Shown piece after piece: positions 45,865-54,802 of a stretch of 64,000 bases of DNA. The notes beneath the pieces are model-generated. The model saw only the letters and a program-made list of their open reading frames with translations. It searched no databases and was not told the DNA's origin. Each line of letters opens with the position of its first letter. Position 1 is the first letter of the stretch. Source of the DNA: Roseovarius aestuarii. Its GTDB lineage: Bacteria > Pseudomonadota > Alphaproteobacteria > Rhodobacterales > Rhodobacteraceae. The position numbers and the translations under genes were made by a program. The stretch spans positions 1 to 64,000 of the forward strand of contig NZ_JAIMIB010000018.1 of NCBI RefSeq assembly GCF_019966515.1, in the 5' to 3' direction.

Positions 45865-47055
45865 TTATTCTGAAAACGCTGTGCAGGCGCTTTCCGGTTG
45901 ATCCAGTCCGATCGTATCAAGAGTAGAGCGTTGATGCAGATAGCCGTCCTGCGGGGAGACGCTGACGGTCAGGCGCCCATCTGTCAGCAGGACGGGGGTG
46001 CGCAACTGGCCGTTCCACTTGCGGAAATTCACCTTTCGACCCATGAAGGCGGCCAGTTCAAACTCATCTTCCAGCATATAGCTGCGCAGGCTGGCGGCAT
46101 CGGCGGTGTTGGTGCGGATCACGGCCTCTCCGATGGACCGGATGGCAAGCCAGACACCGTAATCCTCTTCTTGAACATAGCGGCCTGACAGGGCCTCGAA
46201 CCGGCGTTGGAACTGGGTGGCCCCCCAGGCTTCGTGCGCGGGATGCAAGCTGACGGGGCGTAGCCCGCCCGACCCCATCACCGGGCGCGGTGTCCAGCTG
46301 TGATAAGCCAGGTACGGGCCGAACACATCCGACGCATCGGCGGCGATCACGACATCATGTTCCGGCGCACTCTGTGTGAAGACCGGAATTTGCCGCTGCA
46401 CCAGCACATGGCCGGTATCTGTGCGCCGGGCGCCGCCGGTGTCTTCGAATTCACGCTGCTCGACCACCTCGCCGCCGAATTTGGTGATGGCACGCAGGTA
46501 AGCATCGCGCAGGGCCAGGTCAGCGGGGTTGGAACCGTGAACGAGGAAGATTTTGCGCCACTGTTTCCAGATGGTGAATTGCACCACCGCATCGGCCATC
46601 ATCGAGATGCTGGGCGTAACATGCAGCAGGTTGGCACGGCATTGATCGTTGCGCAGGGTGGCGTCGCGTGCCCCTGCATTCATCACAAGCACATCCGGCC
46701 CCGCGGTATCGGCGATGCGCAACGTGTCTTCGGCATTGGCAATCACCACCAGCAGGGTGATCCCGTCCTCTAGGATCGTGTTCAGTGTCGCCTCAACCGT
46801 TTCGGGTGTGGCCGCATGGGTGCTGGTTTCAAATTTCATCCCAAGAAAACTGCCGGTGGTCTGGTTGTCCTCATCCGCAAGTGCCCCCCCGACAAACCCG
46901 AGATCTTCAGGTTTCAGTTCAAGCCGGGATATCGGCAAAAGCTCGGGATAGCTGACGCGCAGCACGGCGGTTCTGATCTCGAGCGCGGCAGCGCCTGCAG
47001 CGCCGAGAAGCGCAAAGACAAGCGACGCCAACATGATCTGCAGCCGTGGCAGCAC
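45865..47055 (-). CDS. PQQ-associated periplasmic binding protein (branched-chain amino acid type)
   Basis: This binding protein of 396 residues has the type I periplasmic fold. I chose the GTG at 47055, which has GGGGAGGA 7 bases upstream and gives a signal peptide (LPRLQIMLASLVFALLGAAG); the open frame to 47460 is not supported. The ligand is unknown and no cognate BCAA-type permease exists in the window, which is usual for this PQQ-linked family. It is the first gene of the eight-gene operon. Confidence 0.85.
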   Translation of the reverse strand: MLPRLQIMLASLVFALLGAAGAAALEIRTAVLRVSYPELLPISRLELKPEDLGFVGGALADEDNQTTGSFLGMKFETSTHAATPETVEATLNTILEDGITLLVVIANAEDTLRIADTAGPDVLVMNAGARDATLRNDQCRANLLHVTPSISMMADAVVQFTIWKQWRKIFLVHGSNPADLALRDAYLRAITKFGGEVVEQREFEDTGGARRTDTGHVLVQRQIPVFTQSAPEHDVVIAADASDVFGPYLAYHSWTPRPVMGSGGLRPVSLHPAHEAWGATQFQRRFEALSGRYVQEEDYGVWLAIRSIGEAVIRTNTADAASLRSYMLEDEFELAAFMGRKVNFRKWNGQLRTPVLLTDGRLTVSVSPQDGYLHQRSTLDTIGLDQPESACTAFSE

Positions 47056-47198
47056 GACAGATCCTCCCCTGCAGTATTCTCTGTTTTCCGTAGTGTGCAC
47101 CAATTCGGTAGCGATGAAAAACCGATACCTTTGGCGCATTGCGGGAAAGTAGGACGCATCTAGACTGACAAGGACCGAGATCAAACAGGTGGACTGAC
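47056..47198. promoter_or_regulatory. Divergent promoter region of the methanol-linked operons
   Basis: The 143-bp gap separates the eight-gene minus operon from the three-gene plus operon, so it must hold both promoters. The middle (47080-47130) is AT-richer. No clear operator palindrome was seen. Confidence 0.5.
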
Positions 47199-47747
47199 AT
47201 GCAAGTATTAAGACGCATCCTGATTGCGGCGTTGCCGGTGTTGTTGTTCTGCGTACCGATAATGGCAGAGGCGCATGGCCCGACGCGTCAAAAGGTAACC
47301 CTGACCGCCGATATCGCAGCGCCACCAGAAGAAGTCTGGGCTGTGATCGGCAATTTTCAGGACATGAGCTGGCACCCGGCGGTGCATTCCTCGATCGGCG
47401 AGAATGGCAACGAGATCGACGCCACCCGCATCCTGACCCTGGGCGCCGAGGGCGGGCCAACGATTGACGAGGTGCTGTACAAGTACTCGGACGAGAAGAT
47501 GAGCTATTCCTACCGCATTACCGAGGTTGCCGTAGAGGTGTTGCCGGTGACGAACTATTCCTCGCATCTGACGGTGAAACCGGGGGCGGAAGGCGGCTCG
47601 GTCGTGGAATGGCGCGGCGCGTTCTATCGCGGCTATCCCAACAATGACCCACCGCCCGAGCTGAATGACGAGGCTGCGGTGGCCGCCGTGACCGGCGTTT
47701 ATCAGGCGGGTCTGGATGCGCTGGCGGCGCGGTTTGCCGGCAATTAG
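47199..47747 (+). CDS. Exported SRPBCC-family protein
   Basis: This 182-residue protein has a signal peptide (about residues 1-25, ending AEAHG) and a START/SRPBCC ligand-binding fold (DIAAPPEEVWAVIGNFQDMSWHP at about 40). Periplasmic SRPBCC proteins occur in quinoprotein alcohol oxidation clusters. Its ligand is not known. The next gene overlaps its end by 32 bp. Confidence 0.83.
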   Translation: MQVLRRILIAALPVLLFCVPIMAEAHGPTRQKVTLTADIAAPPEEVWAVIGNFQDMSWHPAVHSSIGENGNEIDATRILTLGAEGGPTIDEVLYKYSDEKMSYSYRITEVAVEVLPVTNYSSHLTVKPGAEGGSVVEWRGAFYRGYPNNDPPPELNDEAAVAAVTGVYQAGLDALAARFAGN

Positions 47748-48684
47748 GACACTTGCCGTTGCAATCTTTGGCTGTGCCGCCTGGCCCGTGGCGGCAGAGT
47801 TTGCCTTTGTCACCAATCAAAACAGCAGCGATCTGAGCGTACTGGACCTGGAGGTGCATGCAGAGGTGGCGCGGATCGCGGTGCCGGGTATGCCGGCTGG
47901 CATAGCCGTGGGGCGGGGGGCGTTCTACACCGTAAGCGCAGACAGCAAAGAGGTGCGTCGGTTCGCCTTGCGCGATGGCGCGCTACTGGCCGAGGTGACA
48001 TTAGATGGCGGGCCGATTGGCATTGCTTATGGCGCCGTGCGCGACAGGGTTTACGTATCGGACTGGTACAATGCACGAATCTGGGTGCTGGATGCCGGTG
48101 ATCTGAGCGTTACTGGCGAGCTGCGCACCGGCAGCGCCCCTGCGGGTCTTGTGGTGTCACCGGACGGGACGTGGCTGGCCAGCGCCGACCGCGATGCCGA
48201 TCAGGTGTCGGTCTTTGACCTCGATTCAGGGGAGTTACGCTATGCGGTGACGGTTGGTGTGCGTCCTTTTGGCCTTTCGCTCGGGCCGCGTGGGCGGCTC
48301 TTTACCGCCGATGTCGGTTCGGACAGCGTGACGGTTGTCGATCCGCAGCAGGGCAGGGTGGTCACTACGATCAAAGTCGGTACGCGACCGTACGGTATTT
48401 CCTTTGCACAAGGGTCCGGTTTTGTTACAAACCAATACGCCGATACGGTCAGTGTTTTTGATCTTGAAACCCTGTCCGTCACGCACACGTTGCAGGTCGG
48501 GGAGTATCCCGAAGGTACCGATGTGACGGGCGATGGCCGATTTGTCCTGGTGGCAAACTGGTTTTCCAACACGGTCAGCGTCATCGACGCGCAAAGCAAA
48601 ACCGTAGTGGGAGAGATCGAAACCGGTGACGGGCCGCGCGCTTTCGGGCGTTTCGTGGCCGACGGGTATGGAAAGGATGATTGA
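47716..48684 (+). CDS. Exported YncE-like beta-propeller protein
   Basis: The 322-residue protein has a short signal peptide (TLAVAIFGCAAWPVAAE) and repeated blades such as FAFVTNQNSSDLSVLDLE, GFVTNQYADTVSVFDLET and LVANWFSNTVSVIDAQS. It starts at ATG 47716, inside the SRPBCC gene, a 32-bp overlap. It resembles the propeller at 44844. It sits between the SRPBCC and SoxYZ-like genes, so a periplasmic role in the methanol system is likely. Confidence 0.83.
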   Translation: MRWRRGLPAIRTLAVAIFGCAAWPVAAEFAFVTNQNSSDLSVLDLEVHAEVARIAVPGMPAGIAVGRGAFYTVSADSKEVRRFALRDGALLAEVTLDGGPIGIAYGAVRDRVYVSDWYNARIWVLDAGDLSVTGELRTGSAPAGLVVSPDGTWLASADRDADQVSVFDLDSGELRYAVTVGVRPFGLSLGPRGRLFTADVGSDSVTVVDPQQGRVVTTIKVGTRPYGISFAQGSGFVTNQYADTVSVFDLETLSVTHTLQVGEYPEGTDVTGDGRFVLVANWFSNTVSVIDAQSKTVVGEIETGDGPRAFGRFVADGYGKDD

Positions 48685-48685
48685 G

Positions 48686-49516
48686 ATGAAACGCGCATTG
48701 ATCAGCACAACTGCACTCTGCCTTCTGGCGGGTGGACCGGCGCTTGCGCTGGAACCCAGCTGGCCCGACTTGCAGGATGCGCTTTATGGTGATCTGGCGC
48801 TGACTTCGGGGGCGGGGCTGATTGAAATCGACGCGCCATACCGTTCGGAACTGGATGCGCGCACCAATATCGGTGCCACGGTAGAGGCCCCCGCGGGCCG
48901 ACTTTTGGAAAGCGTCACGGTCATTCTGGATGAAAACCCGATGCCGGTCTCGGCGGTGTTTACGTTCAAGCAGCCGATGGGACGATTTGATTTCGACACA
49001 AAGATGCGCGTGAATGGCCCGACACCGCTGCATATCGTGGCGAAAACCACTGATGGGCAGCTGATCATGTCGGAAACTTTCGTGAAAACATCGGGGCAGG
49101 GGGCCTGTGCGGCGCCTCCGGGTACCGATCCCGAAGTTGCGCTGGCCACGCTGGGCAACATGGATATCAGCGTCACCGAATACGGCGCTGCCGAGAAGCT
49201 GAGCTCTCTGGTCAAAATCTCAATGGCGGATAATTTGAATTATGTTAAGCAAATGACGCTGAATATCGACCATCCCAGCCATTCGGGCATGCAAATGGAT
49301 CAGATTTCGCTGCTGTACATTCCGATGCGCTATGTCGAGACGGTTTCGATCGGTGTCGATGGGCAGGACTATCTGGAGATGACGGGAAGCATTTCACTGA
49401 GCGAAAACCCCGAAATCAGCCTGTCGGTTCCGGCTGATGTGCAGGTTGTCGATGTCCTGATGAGCGACACGGACGGTACTGAGGCCAGGGAACAATACCG
49501 GGTGACCGGTTTCTGA
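48686..49516 (+). CDS. Quinoprotein dehydrogenase-associated SoxYZ-like carrier, copy 1
   Basis: About 276 residues with a signal peptide (CLLAGGPALALE) and SoxY-like then SoxZ-like sandwich domains. The conserved cysteine sits in GACAAPPGTD near residue 145, different from the C-terminal GGCGG arm of true SoxY. The family accompanies quinoprotein dehydrogenases and their relay hydrolase. The start ATG at 48686 overlaps the end of the propeller gene closely (1 bp after its stop). A second copy is at 61459. Confidence 0.88.
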   Translation: MKRALISTTALCLLAGGPALALEPSWPDLQDALYGDLALTSGAGLIEIDAPYRSELDARTNIGATVEAPAGRLLESVTVILDENPMPVSAVFTFKQPMGRFDFDTKMRVNGPTPLHIVAKTTDGQLIMSETFVKTSGQGACAAPPGTDPEVALATLGNMDISVTEYGAAEKLSSLVKISMADNLNYVKQMTLNIDHPSHSGMQMDQISLLYIPMRYVETVSIGVDGQDYLEMTGSISLSENPEISLSVPADVQVVDVLMSDTDGTEAREQYRVTGF

Positions 49517-49540
49517 GAGGCTTATCCGCGCGGCTTTGGA

Positions 49541-50077
49541 CTAATATCCCGGTTCCGGCTCGATCTCTTCCAACGGATAGTCTTCGAACTGCCACATATC
49601 TGTGCCTTCGGGGTACCAGTAGACTTGGCTGTGCCCGTATTCCAGCGCGCGTTTCGCGGCGTTCCAGCTCATCCAGCATTCATCCAGGCAGAAGAACAGC
49701 ACGGGCTTATCCTTATTGCCGCCCGTTGCCTTTTCCAGCCCGGCGCGAAAATAGGCATGGGTGACGTCGGCAATGTCGCCATAGCCAACATTCGGCAGCC
49801 AGATTGACCCCGGGATCGAGTGGCGTGGCTTTTCGCGCCAGATCGTGCCTTCGGGCAGGTTGTCCGGTTTGGGCGCGCGTGGAAGGACGTCGACAAAGGC
49901 GGTTTCGCCTTCCTGCCACAGCGCGTAAGCCTCTTTCGGGCCGACAACAGTGGCGCCCTGCAGCGTTGCAGGCACCAATGCGCGATAATGATCCGTCCTG
50001 TAATTTTCGGGTTCCGGCACGGTTTCGGCAATGGCGGCCAGAGGCAGACACAGTGCCAATGCCAGCGCCCGGATCAT
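49541..50077 (-). CDS. PQQ-associated CxxCW-motif (rhodanese-like) protein
   Basis: The 178-residue exported protein (signal peptide about residues 1-17, ending AIAE) has a rhodanese-like fold and the motif FFCLDECWMSWNAAKRAL near residue 130. In this sequence the two cysteines are three residues apart, then Trp. It overlaps xoxJ by 4 bp (ATGA). The family is conserved with PQQ-dependent alcohol catabolism. A sulfur-transfer or redox role in the periplasm is possible. Confidence 0.85.
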   Translation of the reverse strand: MIRALALALCLPLAAIAETVPEPENYRTDHYRALVPATLQGATVVGPKEAYALWQEGETAFVDVLPRAPKPDNLPEGTIWREKPRHSIPGSIWLPNVGYGDIADVTHAYFRAGLEKATGGNKDKPVLFFCLDECWMSWNAAKRALEYGHSQVYWYPEGTDMWQFEDYPLEEIEPEPGY

Positions 50078-50910
50078 TGTGCGAGGTCCAGCATCTCGGA
50101 CCCCATATCAGTCAGGAGCGGCACACCGGCTTCTACCAGAATGCCGTTGATTTCATCCTGATTGCGACGGATCAGCGAATTGAGCTTGCGCTGCCAGACC
50201 TTTTCGCCCTGACGTACGCCCATAGTGATGCGGAAAAACAGCCGCGGCGGCAATGTCTCTTTCAGCAGTGGCGTGACCTGCAGATCGGGGAAGTCTGATT
50301 TCACCAGTGGCCCGGCAATCGGCCCCCAGAGCAGGGCGGCATCAATCTCACCGGCGTTCAGGTCTCCCAGCATGTCGACAATGGGCGATTCATGGCGGCG
50401 ATCCACCACCAGGTTATAGGGCCGTGCCTTGGCAATCAGCCCGTTGCGCGCCAGGTGGGTGGCGGGCGGAGATCCGGCTACGATGCCGATGCTTAGCCCT
50501 TTGAGCCGTTCATCCGAGAGCGCATCAACCGCGGCAATCTCATCTGCTTTTCGCGTCACGATCGTATAGGCGGAGGTAAAGTAATGATTGGTGTTCAGCA
50601 CCATCTCATGCCCCTGGGCGTAGCCAATCACCAGGTCACATTTATTCGCCCGCAGGGTGTTGCGGATGAACCCGGTGGCCATTGGATACCATTCGTATTT
50701 CAGCGGCAGATCCAGTTTGGCGGCGACAAATTCGGCCAGCTTGTTTTCGAATCCGTTGCCAGCCTTGTCGGACATCGGCGCATTGGCGGGATCGGCGCAG
50801 ACCCGTAGGCTGGATTGCGATACCAGATCCGAGGTTTGCGCCGCCAGAGGTGCCGCCGACAGCAGCGCCCCGATCAGCAGAAGGGTCCTAGCCCAGGCAG
50901 GCATTTTCAT
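50074..50910 (-). CDS. xoxJ: XoxJ-like periplasmic binding protein
   Basis: About 278 residues with a signal peptide (LLLIGALLSAAPLAAQ) and a family-3-like solute-binding fold (RVCADPANAPMSDKAGNGFENKLAEF). XoxJ/MxaJ proteins are coded beside xoxF/xoxG and are thought to assist activation or assembly of the dehydrogenase. The start is ambiguous among GTG 50916, ATG 50910 and ATG 50904; all overlap the end of the cytochrome gene. It is the third gene of the xoxF-xoxG-xoxJ order. Confidence 0.88.
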   Translation of the reverse strand: MKMPAWARTLLLIGALLSAAPLAAQTSDLVSQSSLRVCADPANAPMSDKAGNGFENKLAEFVAAKLDLPLKYEWYPMATGFIRNTLRANKCDLVIGYAQGHEMVLNTNHYFTSAYTIVTRKADEIAAVDALSDERLKGLSIGIVAGSPPATHLARNGLIAKARPYNLVVDRRHESPIVDMLGDLNAGEIDAALLWGPIAGPLVKSDFPDLQVTPLLKETLPPRLFFRITMGVRQGEKVWQRKLNSLIRRNQDEINGILVEAGVPLLTDMGSEMLDLAQ

Positions 50911-51427
50911 CTTCACGGATCACGTCCGATTTCGGTTCCTTTTTGCCGGGGCGGCCGCGGGCAACCGCATCTGTGCCCCGTGCCTTGAGATAAACATAGA
51001 TGTCGTCAAGATAGCACATCACGTTCGGGTTATCGCCAAAGGCGGGCATGACCGAGTTTTCCGAACTGCTGACCACCTTGCGGCCGTTCACGACCACGTC
51101 GACGAAATCGTAGTAGTCCATTTCCATCGCGGAGATTTTCAGCGCGGGCGCATAGGTCGACCCTTCGCCTTCGGGGCCGTGGCAGACATGGCATTCCGAA
51201 TGATAGCGGCGAAAACCCGAATAGGTCCGCCAGTCAATCGTGCCGTCTTCGGCTACGTTATAGGTGGGAATATCGTCTTCGGTGAAATACCGGCCGTCCT
51301 CTTCGTATGCGACAGCGATATTCGGATCGTCATCAGCCTCCTGCGCGCTTCCGGGGTATCCGGTGAGAATTAGGGCGGCGGAGGCCAGCAGCACAGCGGT
51401 CAGGCGCATGGGTGTCTTACCTTTCAT
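50888..51427 (-). CDS. xoxG: XoxG-like cytochrome c
   Basis: The exported 179-residue cytochrome has a signal peptide ending near GSAQ and one CxxCH site (CHVCHG near residue 79), with extra cysteines (MCYLDD, ENACLG) that fit the four-cysteine methanol-metabolism cytochrome family. It would accept electrons from the methanol dehydrogenase encoded upstream. It lies downstream of xoxF across a 150-bp gap with two hairpins. The translational start may also be ATG 51409. Confidence 0.9.
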   Translation of the reverse strand: MKGKTPMRLTAVLLASAALILTGYPGSAQEADDDPNIAVAYEEDGRYFTEDDIPTYNVAEDGTIDWRTYSGFRRYHSECHVCHGPEGEGSTYAPALKISAMEMDYYDFVDVVVNGRKVVSSSENSVMPAFGDNPNVMCYLDDIYVYLKARGTDAVARGRPGKKEPKSDVIREDENACLG

Positions 51428-51501
51428 CAAAAGCGTCCCGGTGAGTTTTGCGAGACGCTTGTTTTCTGGTGCGCGGGTCCTGCGCGCATACTAAGTATTT
51501 T

Positions 51502-51549
51502 CACTCGTCTTCAAGCGAGTGGTTGGCGCAGCATGATGCCGCGCCAACC
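51502..51549 (-). terminator. Tandem hairpins between xoxF and xoxG
   Basis: Two perfect stems lie back to back in the gap: GGTTGGCGC/GCGCCAACC (51521-51529 and 51541-51549) and CACTCG/CGAGTG (51502-51507 and 51516-51521), sharing one base. On the minus strand they follow the xoxF stop by about 28 bp and the second is followed by AAAATAC, not by T. They may stabilise or partly terminate the xoxF message so that xoxG and later genes are made at lower levels. A further stem lies at 51431-51460. Confidence 0.55.
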
Positions 51550-51576
51550 CTTGGTTTACCAGTCTTTACCAGCCTA

Positions 51577-53379
51577 TCAGTTCGGCAGGCTGAACACGGT
51601 TAGCTGACCACCCAATGCGGTATAGTCGCTGAGCGCGGCATAGCCGCCCACGGCACCCAGACCATCATTCGGGTTTGTCAGACCGGCCGCAAGGCCAATC
51701 CCGGCCCAGCCACCGATGCCCGACAGGATGGCGACATATTGTTTGCCGCCATGGCTGTAGGTCATCACGTTACCGATGATACCCGAGGGGGTTTTGAACT
51801 TATAAAGCTCGTCACCCGTTTCGGCATCGACGGCCTTCAGATAGCCTTCGAGCGTGCCATAGAACACGATGTCACCCGCCGTGGCCAGAGCACCGGACCA
51901 GACCGAGAACTGCTCGGGCAGGGACCACTTGATCGACCCATCAGTGTTGTCCCAGGCAATGAAGTTACCCATCCCGCCATGGCTGTCGGGGGCCGGGTAC
52001 ATGGCCAGGGTTGCACCCACATAGGGCTGACCAGCGGTATAGCTGACACGGAACGGTTCGTAATCCATGCAGACGTGGTTGGTCGGCACGTACATCAGCT
52101 CGGTTTTCGGCGAGTAGGCAGCGGGTTGCTGGTCTTTCGATCCCAGAGCCGCCGGACAGATGCCGGTGGAGTTGACGTCTTCGCCGTTCTGCTCGGTCGA
52201 GTACTGAGCCACGACTGCGGGACGCCCGTAGGTGTCCGAGTCCGGGTCCATGTCCACGCCCGTGGTCCAGTTGACAGCAGGGTCGAATTTTTCGGCGACC
52301 AGCAATTCGCCCGACACACGGTCCATGGTATAACCCAGGCCGTTCCGGTCAAAGTGCGTGAGAAGCTTGCGCATCTCGCCGTCGATTTCCTGCTCTGTCA
52401 GGATCATTTCGTTGATCCCGTCATAGTCCCACTCGTCATGCGGGGTCATCTGGTAGAACCATTTTGCCATGCCGGTATCGGCATCACGCGCCATGATGGT
52501 CATCGACCAGCGGTTGTCGCCGGGCCGTTGGGCCGGGTTCCAGGTCGAGGGGTTGCCGGTGCCGTAGTAGATCAGGTTTTCTTCGGCATCGTACGAGTAC
52601 CAGCCCCAGGTGGTGCCGCCCCCGATTTTCCACTGATCACCTTCCCAGGTATTGGTGCCCGAGTTTTCGCCGACAGGCTCGCCAAGATGGGTGGTGGCGT
52701 TCGGATCAACGAGGATGTCGCTGTCTGGGCCCATCGAATAGGCGCGCCAGACCTGACTGCCATCTGCAATGGAATAGGCTGTGACCGACCCGCGAACACC
52801 AAATTCACCGCCGGAGATACCCACGATGATCTTGTCGTTCACCGGCAGCACGGTGGCGGTATTGGTTTCGCCAATCGCCGGATCGCCGTTTTTGACGCTC
52901 CATTCCACGGCACCTGTTTCCGCGTTCAGCGCAACTACTGTCGTGTCGGCCTGATGCAGGAAAATCTTGCCTTCGGCATAAGCCACGCCACGGTTGACGG
53001 TGTCACAGCACATCACCGGAATCACATCCGGATCCTGCTTGGGCTCATATTTCCAGAGGATCTTGCCGTCATTTGCCAGATCAAGCGCATAGACGATATT
53101 GGGGAACGGCGTGTGCACGTACATCACATCGCCAATCACCAGAGGCGAGCCTTCATGCCCGCGCAGAACACCCGTCGAAAACGTCCAGTCAACCCGCAGG
53201 TCACCGACATTGTCACGGTTGATCGTGTCCAGCTCAGAATAGCGCTGGTTCTTATAATCGCCGGTCTGGATGACCCACTGGTTCGGGTCCTCCATCATCG
53301 ACGACAGCCCGTCATTGGCAACGGCCATACTGGTCGTTCCCAATAACAGGCCTGCTGTTAAGGTTAGAGTTTTTCTCAT
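51577..53379 (-). CDS. xoxF: Lanthanide-type methanol dehydrogenase XoxF
   Basis: This 600-residue PQQ-dependent propeller enzyme oxidises methanol to formaldehyde in the periplasm. It has a signal peptide (about residues 1-22), the adjacent-cysteine pair Cys124-Cys125 and the metal ligands Glu192 (GGEFGVRG), Asn276 (GTGNPSTWN) and Asp318 in HDEWDYDG. The extra Asp320, two residues on, is the mark of lanthanide-using XoxF; calcium-type MxaF has Ala there. AGGGAGG lies 8 bases before the ATG. No mxaI-like small subunit is nearby. It follows a cytochrome c gene and precedes xoxG and xoxJ. Confidence 0.96.
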   Translation of the reverse strand: MRKTLTLTAGLLLGTTSMAVANDGLSSMMEDPNQWVIQTGDYKNQRYSELDTINRDNVGDLRVDWTFSTGVLRGHEGSPLVIGDVMYVHTPFPNIVYALDLANDGKILWKYEPKQDPDVIPVMCCDTVNRGVAYAEGKIFLHQADTTVVALNAETGAVEWSVKNGDPAIGETNTATVLPVNDKIIVGISGGEFGVRGSVTAYSIADGSQVWRAYSMGPDSDILVDPNATTHLGEPVGENSGTNTWEGDQWKIGGGTTWGWYSYDAEENLIYYGTGNPSTWNPAQRPGDNRWSMTIMARDADTGMAKWFYQMTPHDEWDYDGINEMILTEQEIDGEMRKLLTHFDRNGLGYTMDRVSGELLVAEKFDPAVNWTTGVDMDPDSDTYGRPAVVAQYSTEQNGEDVNSTGICPAALGSKDQQPAAYSPKTELMYVPTNHVCMDYEPFRVSYTAGQPYVGATLAMYPAPDSHGGMGNFIAWDNTDGSIKWSLPEQFSVWSGALATAGDIVFYGTLEGYLKAVDAETGDELYKFKTPSGIIGNVMTYSHGGKQYVAILSGIGGWAGIGLAAGLTNPNDGLGAVGGYAALSDYTALGGQLTVFSLPN

Positions 53380-53503
53380 ATTGTAACCTCCCTAAGGTAA
53401 GTTTGCAGACCGCATTTCAAGTTCGCTCCGCATGTGCTCCGTGTGAGCACTCCCGGCCGGGGCGTGGGGCCATCGGTCGGGAAAGGCCACCTCAACAGGC
53501 AGC

Positions 53504-53944
53504 TCATTCTATGGTCTCGCCTTCGAATTGTGCGAGATAGGCGATCACGTTGGCGCGATCGTCTTCCTTACGTAAACCGGCAAAAGTCATCTTTGTTCCC
53601 TTGATGAAATCTTTCGGTTTGGTCAGAAACTCAGCCAGCGTTTCAGGATTCCAGACCAGCGTTTCAGCGTCGGCCTTTTCCATCAATGCCTTGGAATACT
53701 TGAATTCGTCGGACGCTCCGGCAGCCTTGCCCAGAATGCCGTTCAGCACCGGGCCGGCCTTGTGTTCAGCGCCTTCGCCGACCGCATGGCAGGCCTTGCA
53801 TTTGCGAAACACCTTTTCGCCCGCTGCGGCATCGCCGTTGATCTCAAACGCCACCTCCCCGGCGGTATCATCGCTGCCAAAACCCGCACTGCCGAAGGCA
53901 ACAGCCATCAGGCAGGTGGTGATCAGCAGGGACGTGCGTTTCAT
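53504..53944 (-). CDS. Class I cytochrome c (c550-like)
   Basis: The 146-residue exported cytochrome has a signal peptide and one haem site CKACH at about residue 50, with the usual class I features (GPVLNGILGK, KMTFAGL supplying the Met ligand). It resembles cytochromes c550/c2 that feed the oxidase. It lies between fghA and xoxF on the same strand and may accept electrons from XoxG or directly from XoxF. Confidence 0.9.
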   Translation of the reverse strand: MKRTSLLITTCLMAVAFGSAGFGSDDTAGEVAFEINGDAAAGEKVFRKCKACHAVGEGAEHKAGPVLNGILGKAAGASDEFKYSKALMEKADAETLVWNPETLAEFLTKPKDFIKGTKMTFAGLRKEDDRANVIAYLAQFEGETIE

Positions 53945-53963
53945 GTCGGGTCTTCCTTTGTAC

Positions 53964-54797
53964 CTAACTCATGCCGTGCAGCCGTTCGGCATGCCAGGCA
54001 ACGTGATCTTCTCCGAAACTTGCGACGAAGAAGTAACTGTGGTCGTAATTTGCGTGTGTCCGCAGAACACAGGGCTGACGGCGGGCTGCGGCGGCTTCGG
54101 CAAAAGCCTGCGGTCGCAGAAGGTCGATGAACTGATCATCGGCGCCCTGGTCGATCAGGATATCACCGTGCCAGCCGTTTTCCGTGATCAGAACCGTGGC
54201 GTCATGCTGGGCCCAGGTGCATTCATCGTCACCCAGATAGCTGCTGAACTGCTTGCGCCCCCAGTCGGATTGCGTCGGGTTCAGGATCGGTGAAAAGGCA
54301 GAGACAGAGCCATAGCGCGTCGGGTTGCGCATGGCGATGGTCAGTGCTCCGTGCCCGCCCATCGAATGCCCTGTTATACCATGGGAGTCGTTGATCGGCA
54401 AAGCGCCTTGCAGCAATCCGCGCAATTCCTTGACCACATAATCATACATCTGGAAATGCGGCTTCCACGGCGCCTGCGTCGCATTGAGGTAGAAGCCTGC
54501 GCCCTGCCCCAGATCATAGGCTTCGTCATCGGCCACACTGTCACCCCTCGGCGAGGTATCGGGAAACACCAGCGCTAAGCCATATACGGCGGCATGCTGC
54601 TGTAACCCGGCTTTCGTCATAGCGTTTTCATGAGTGCAGGTCAGCCCGGACAGATACCAGAGAACTGGCACTGACCGGGAGGACGCTTGCGGTGGGAGAT
54701 ATACCGCAAAGGTCATATCGACGCCGCACACATCGGAGGCATGCGTGTAAACCGCCTGCTCTCCCCCAAAACATGAATTGCGCGACTGAAGCTCCAT
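53964..54797 (-). CDS. fghA: S-formylglutathione hydrolase
   Basis: The 277-residue esterase D-type enzyme hydrolyses S-formylglutathione to formate and glutathione. It has GHSMGGHGAL (nucleophile Ser), GLTCTHENAM and the C-terminal NYDHSYFF with the catalytic His. It follows frmA by about 5 bp and precedes the cytochrome gene. Together with the dehydrogenase it completes formaldehyde oxidation to formate. Confidence 0.95.
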   Translation of the reverse strand: MELQSRNSCFGGEQAVYTHASDVCGVDMTFAVYLPPQASSRSVPVLWYLSGLTCTHENAMTKAGLQQHAAVYGLALVFPDTSPRGDSVADDEAYDLGQGAGFYLNATQAPWKPHFQMYDYVVKELRGLLQGALPINDSHGITGHSMGGHGALTIAMRNPTRYGSVSAFSPILNPTQSDWGRKQFSSYLGDDECTWAQHDATVLITENGWHGDILIDQGADDQFIDLLRPQAFAEAAAARRQPCVLRTHANYDHSYFFVASFGEDHVAWHAERLHGMS

Positions 54798-54802
54798 CGG
54801 GA

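Noticed and set aside
45865-47460. Long form of the binding protein gene starting at 47460
   Set aside because: The first 135 residues are antisense to the SRPBCC gene and basic/low-complexity; GTG 47055 has a strong ribosome site and a signal peptide.
51739-53346. Long plus-strand open frame (535 codons) opposite xoxF
   Set aside because: It is the antisense shadow of a high-GC gene; the minus strand has xoxF motifs and a ribosome site.
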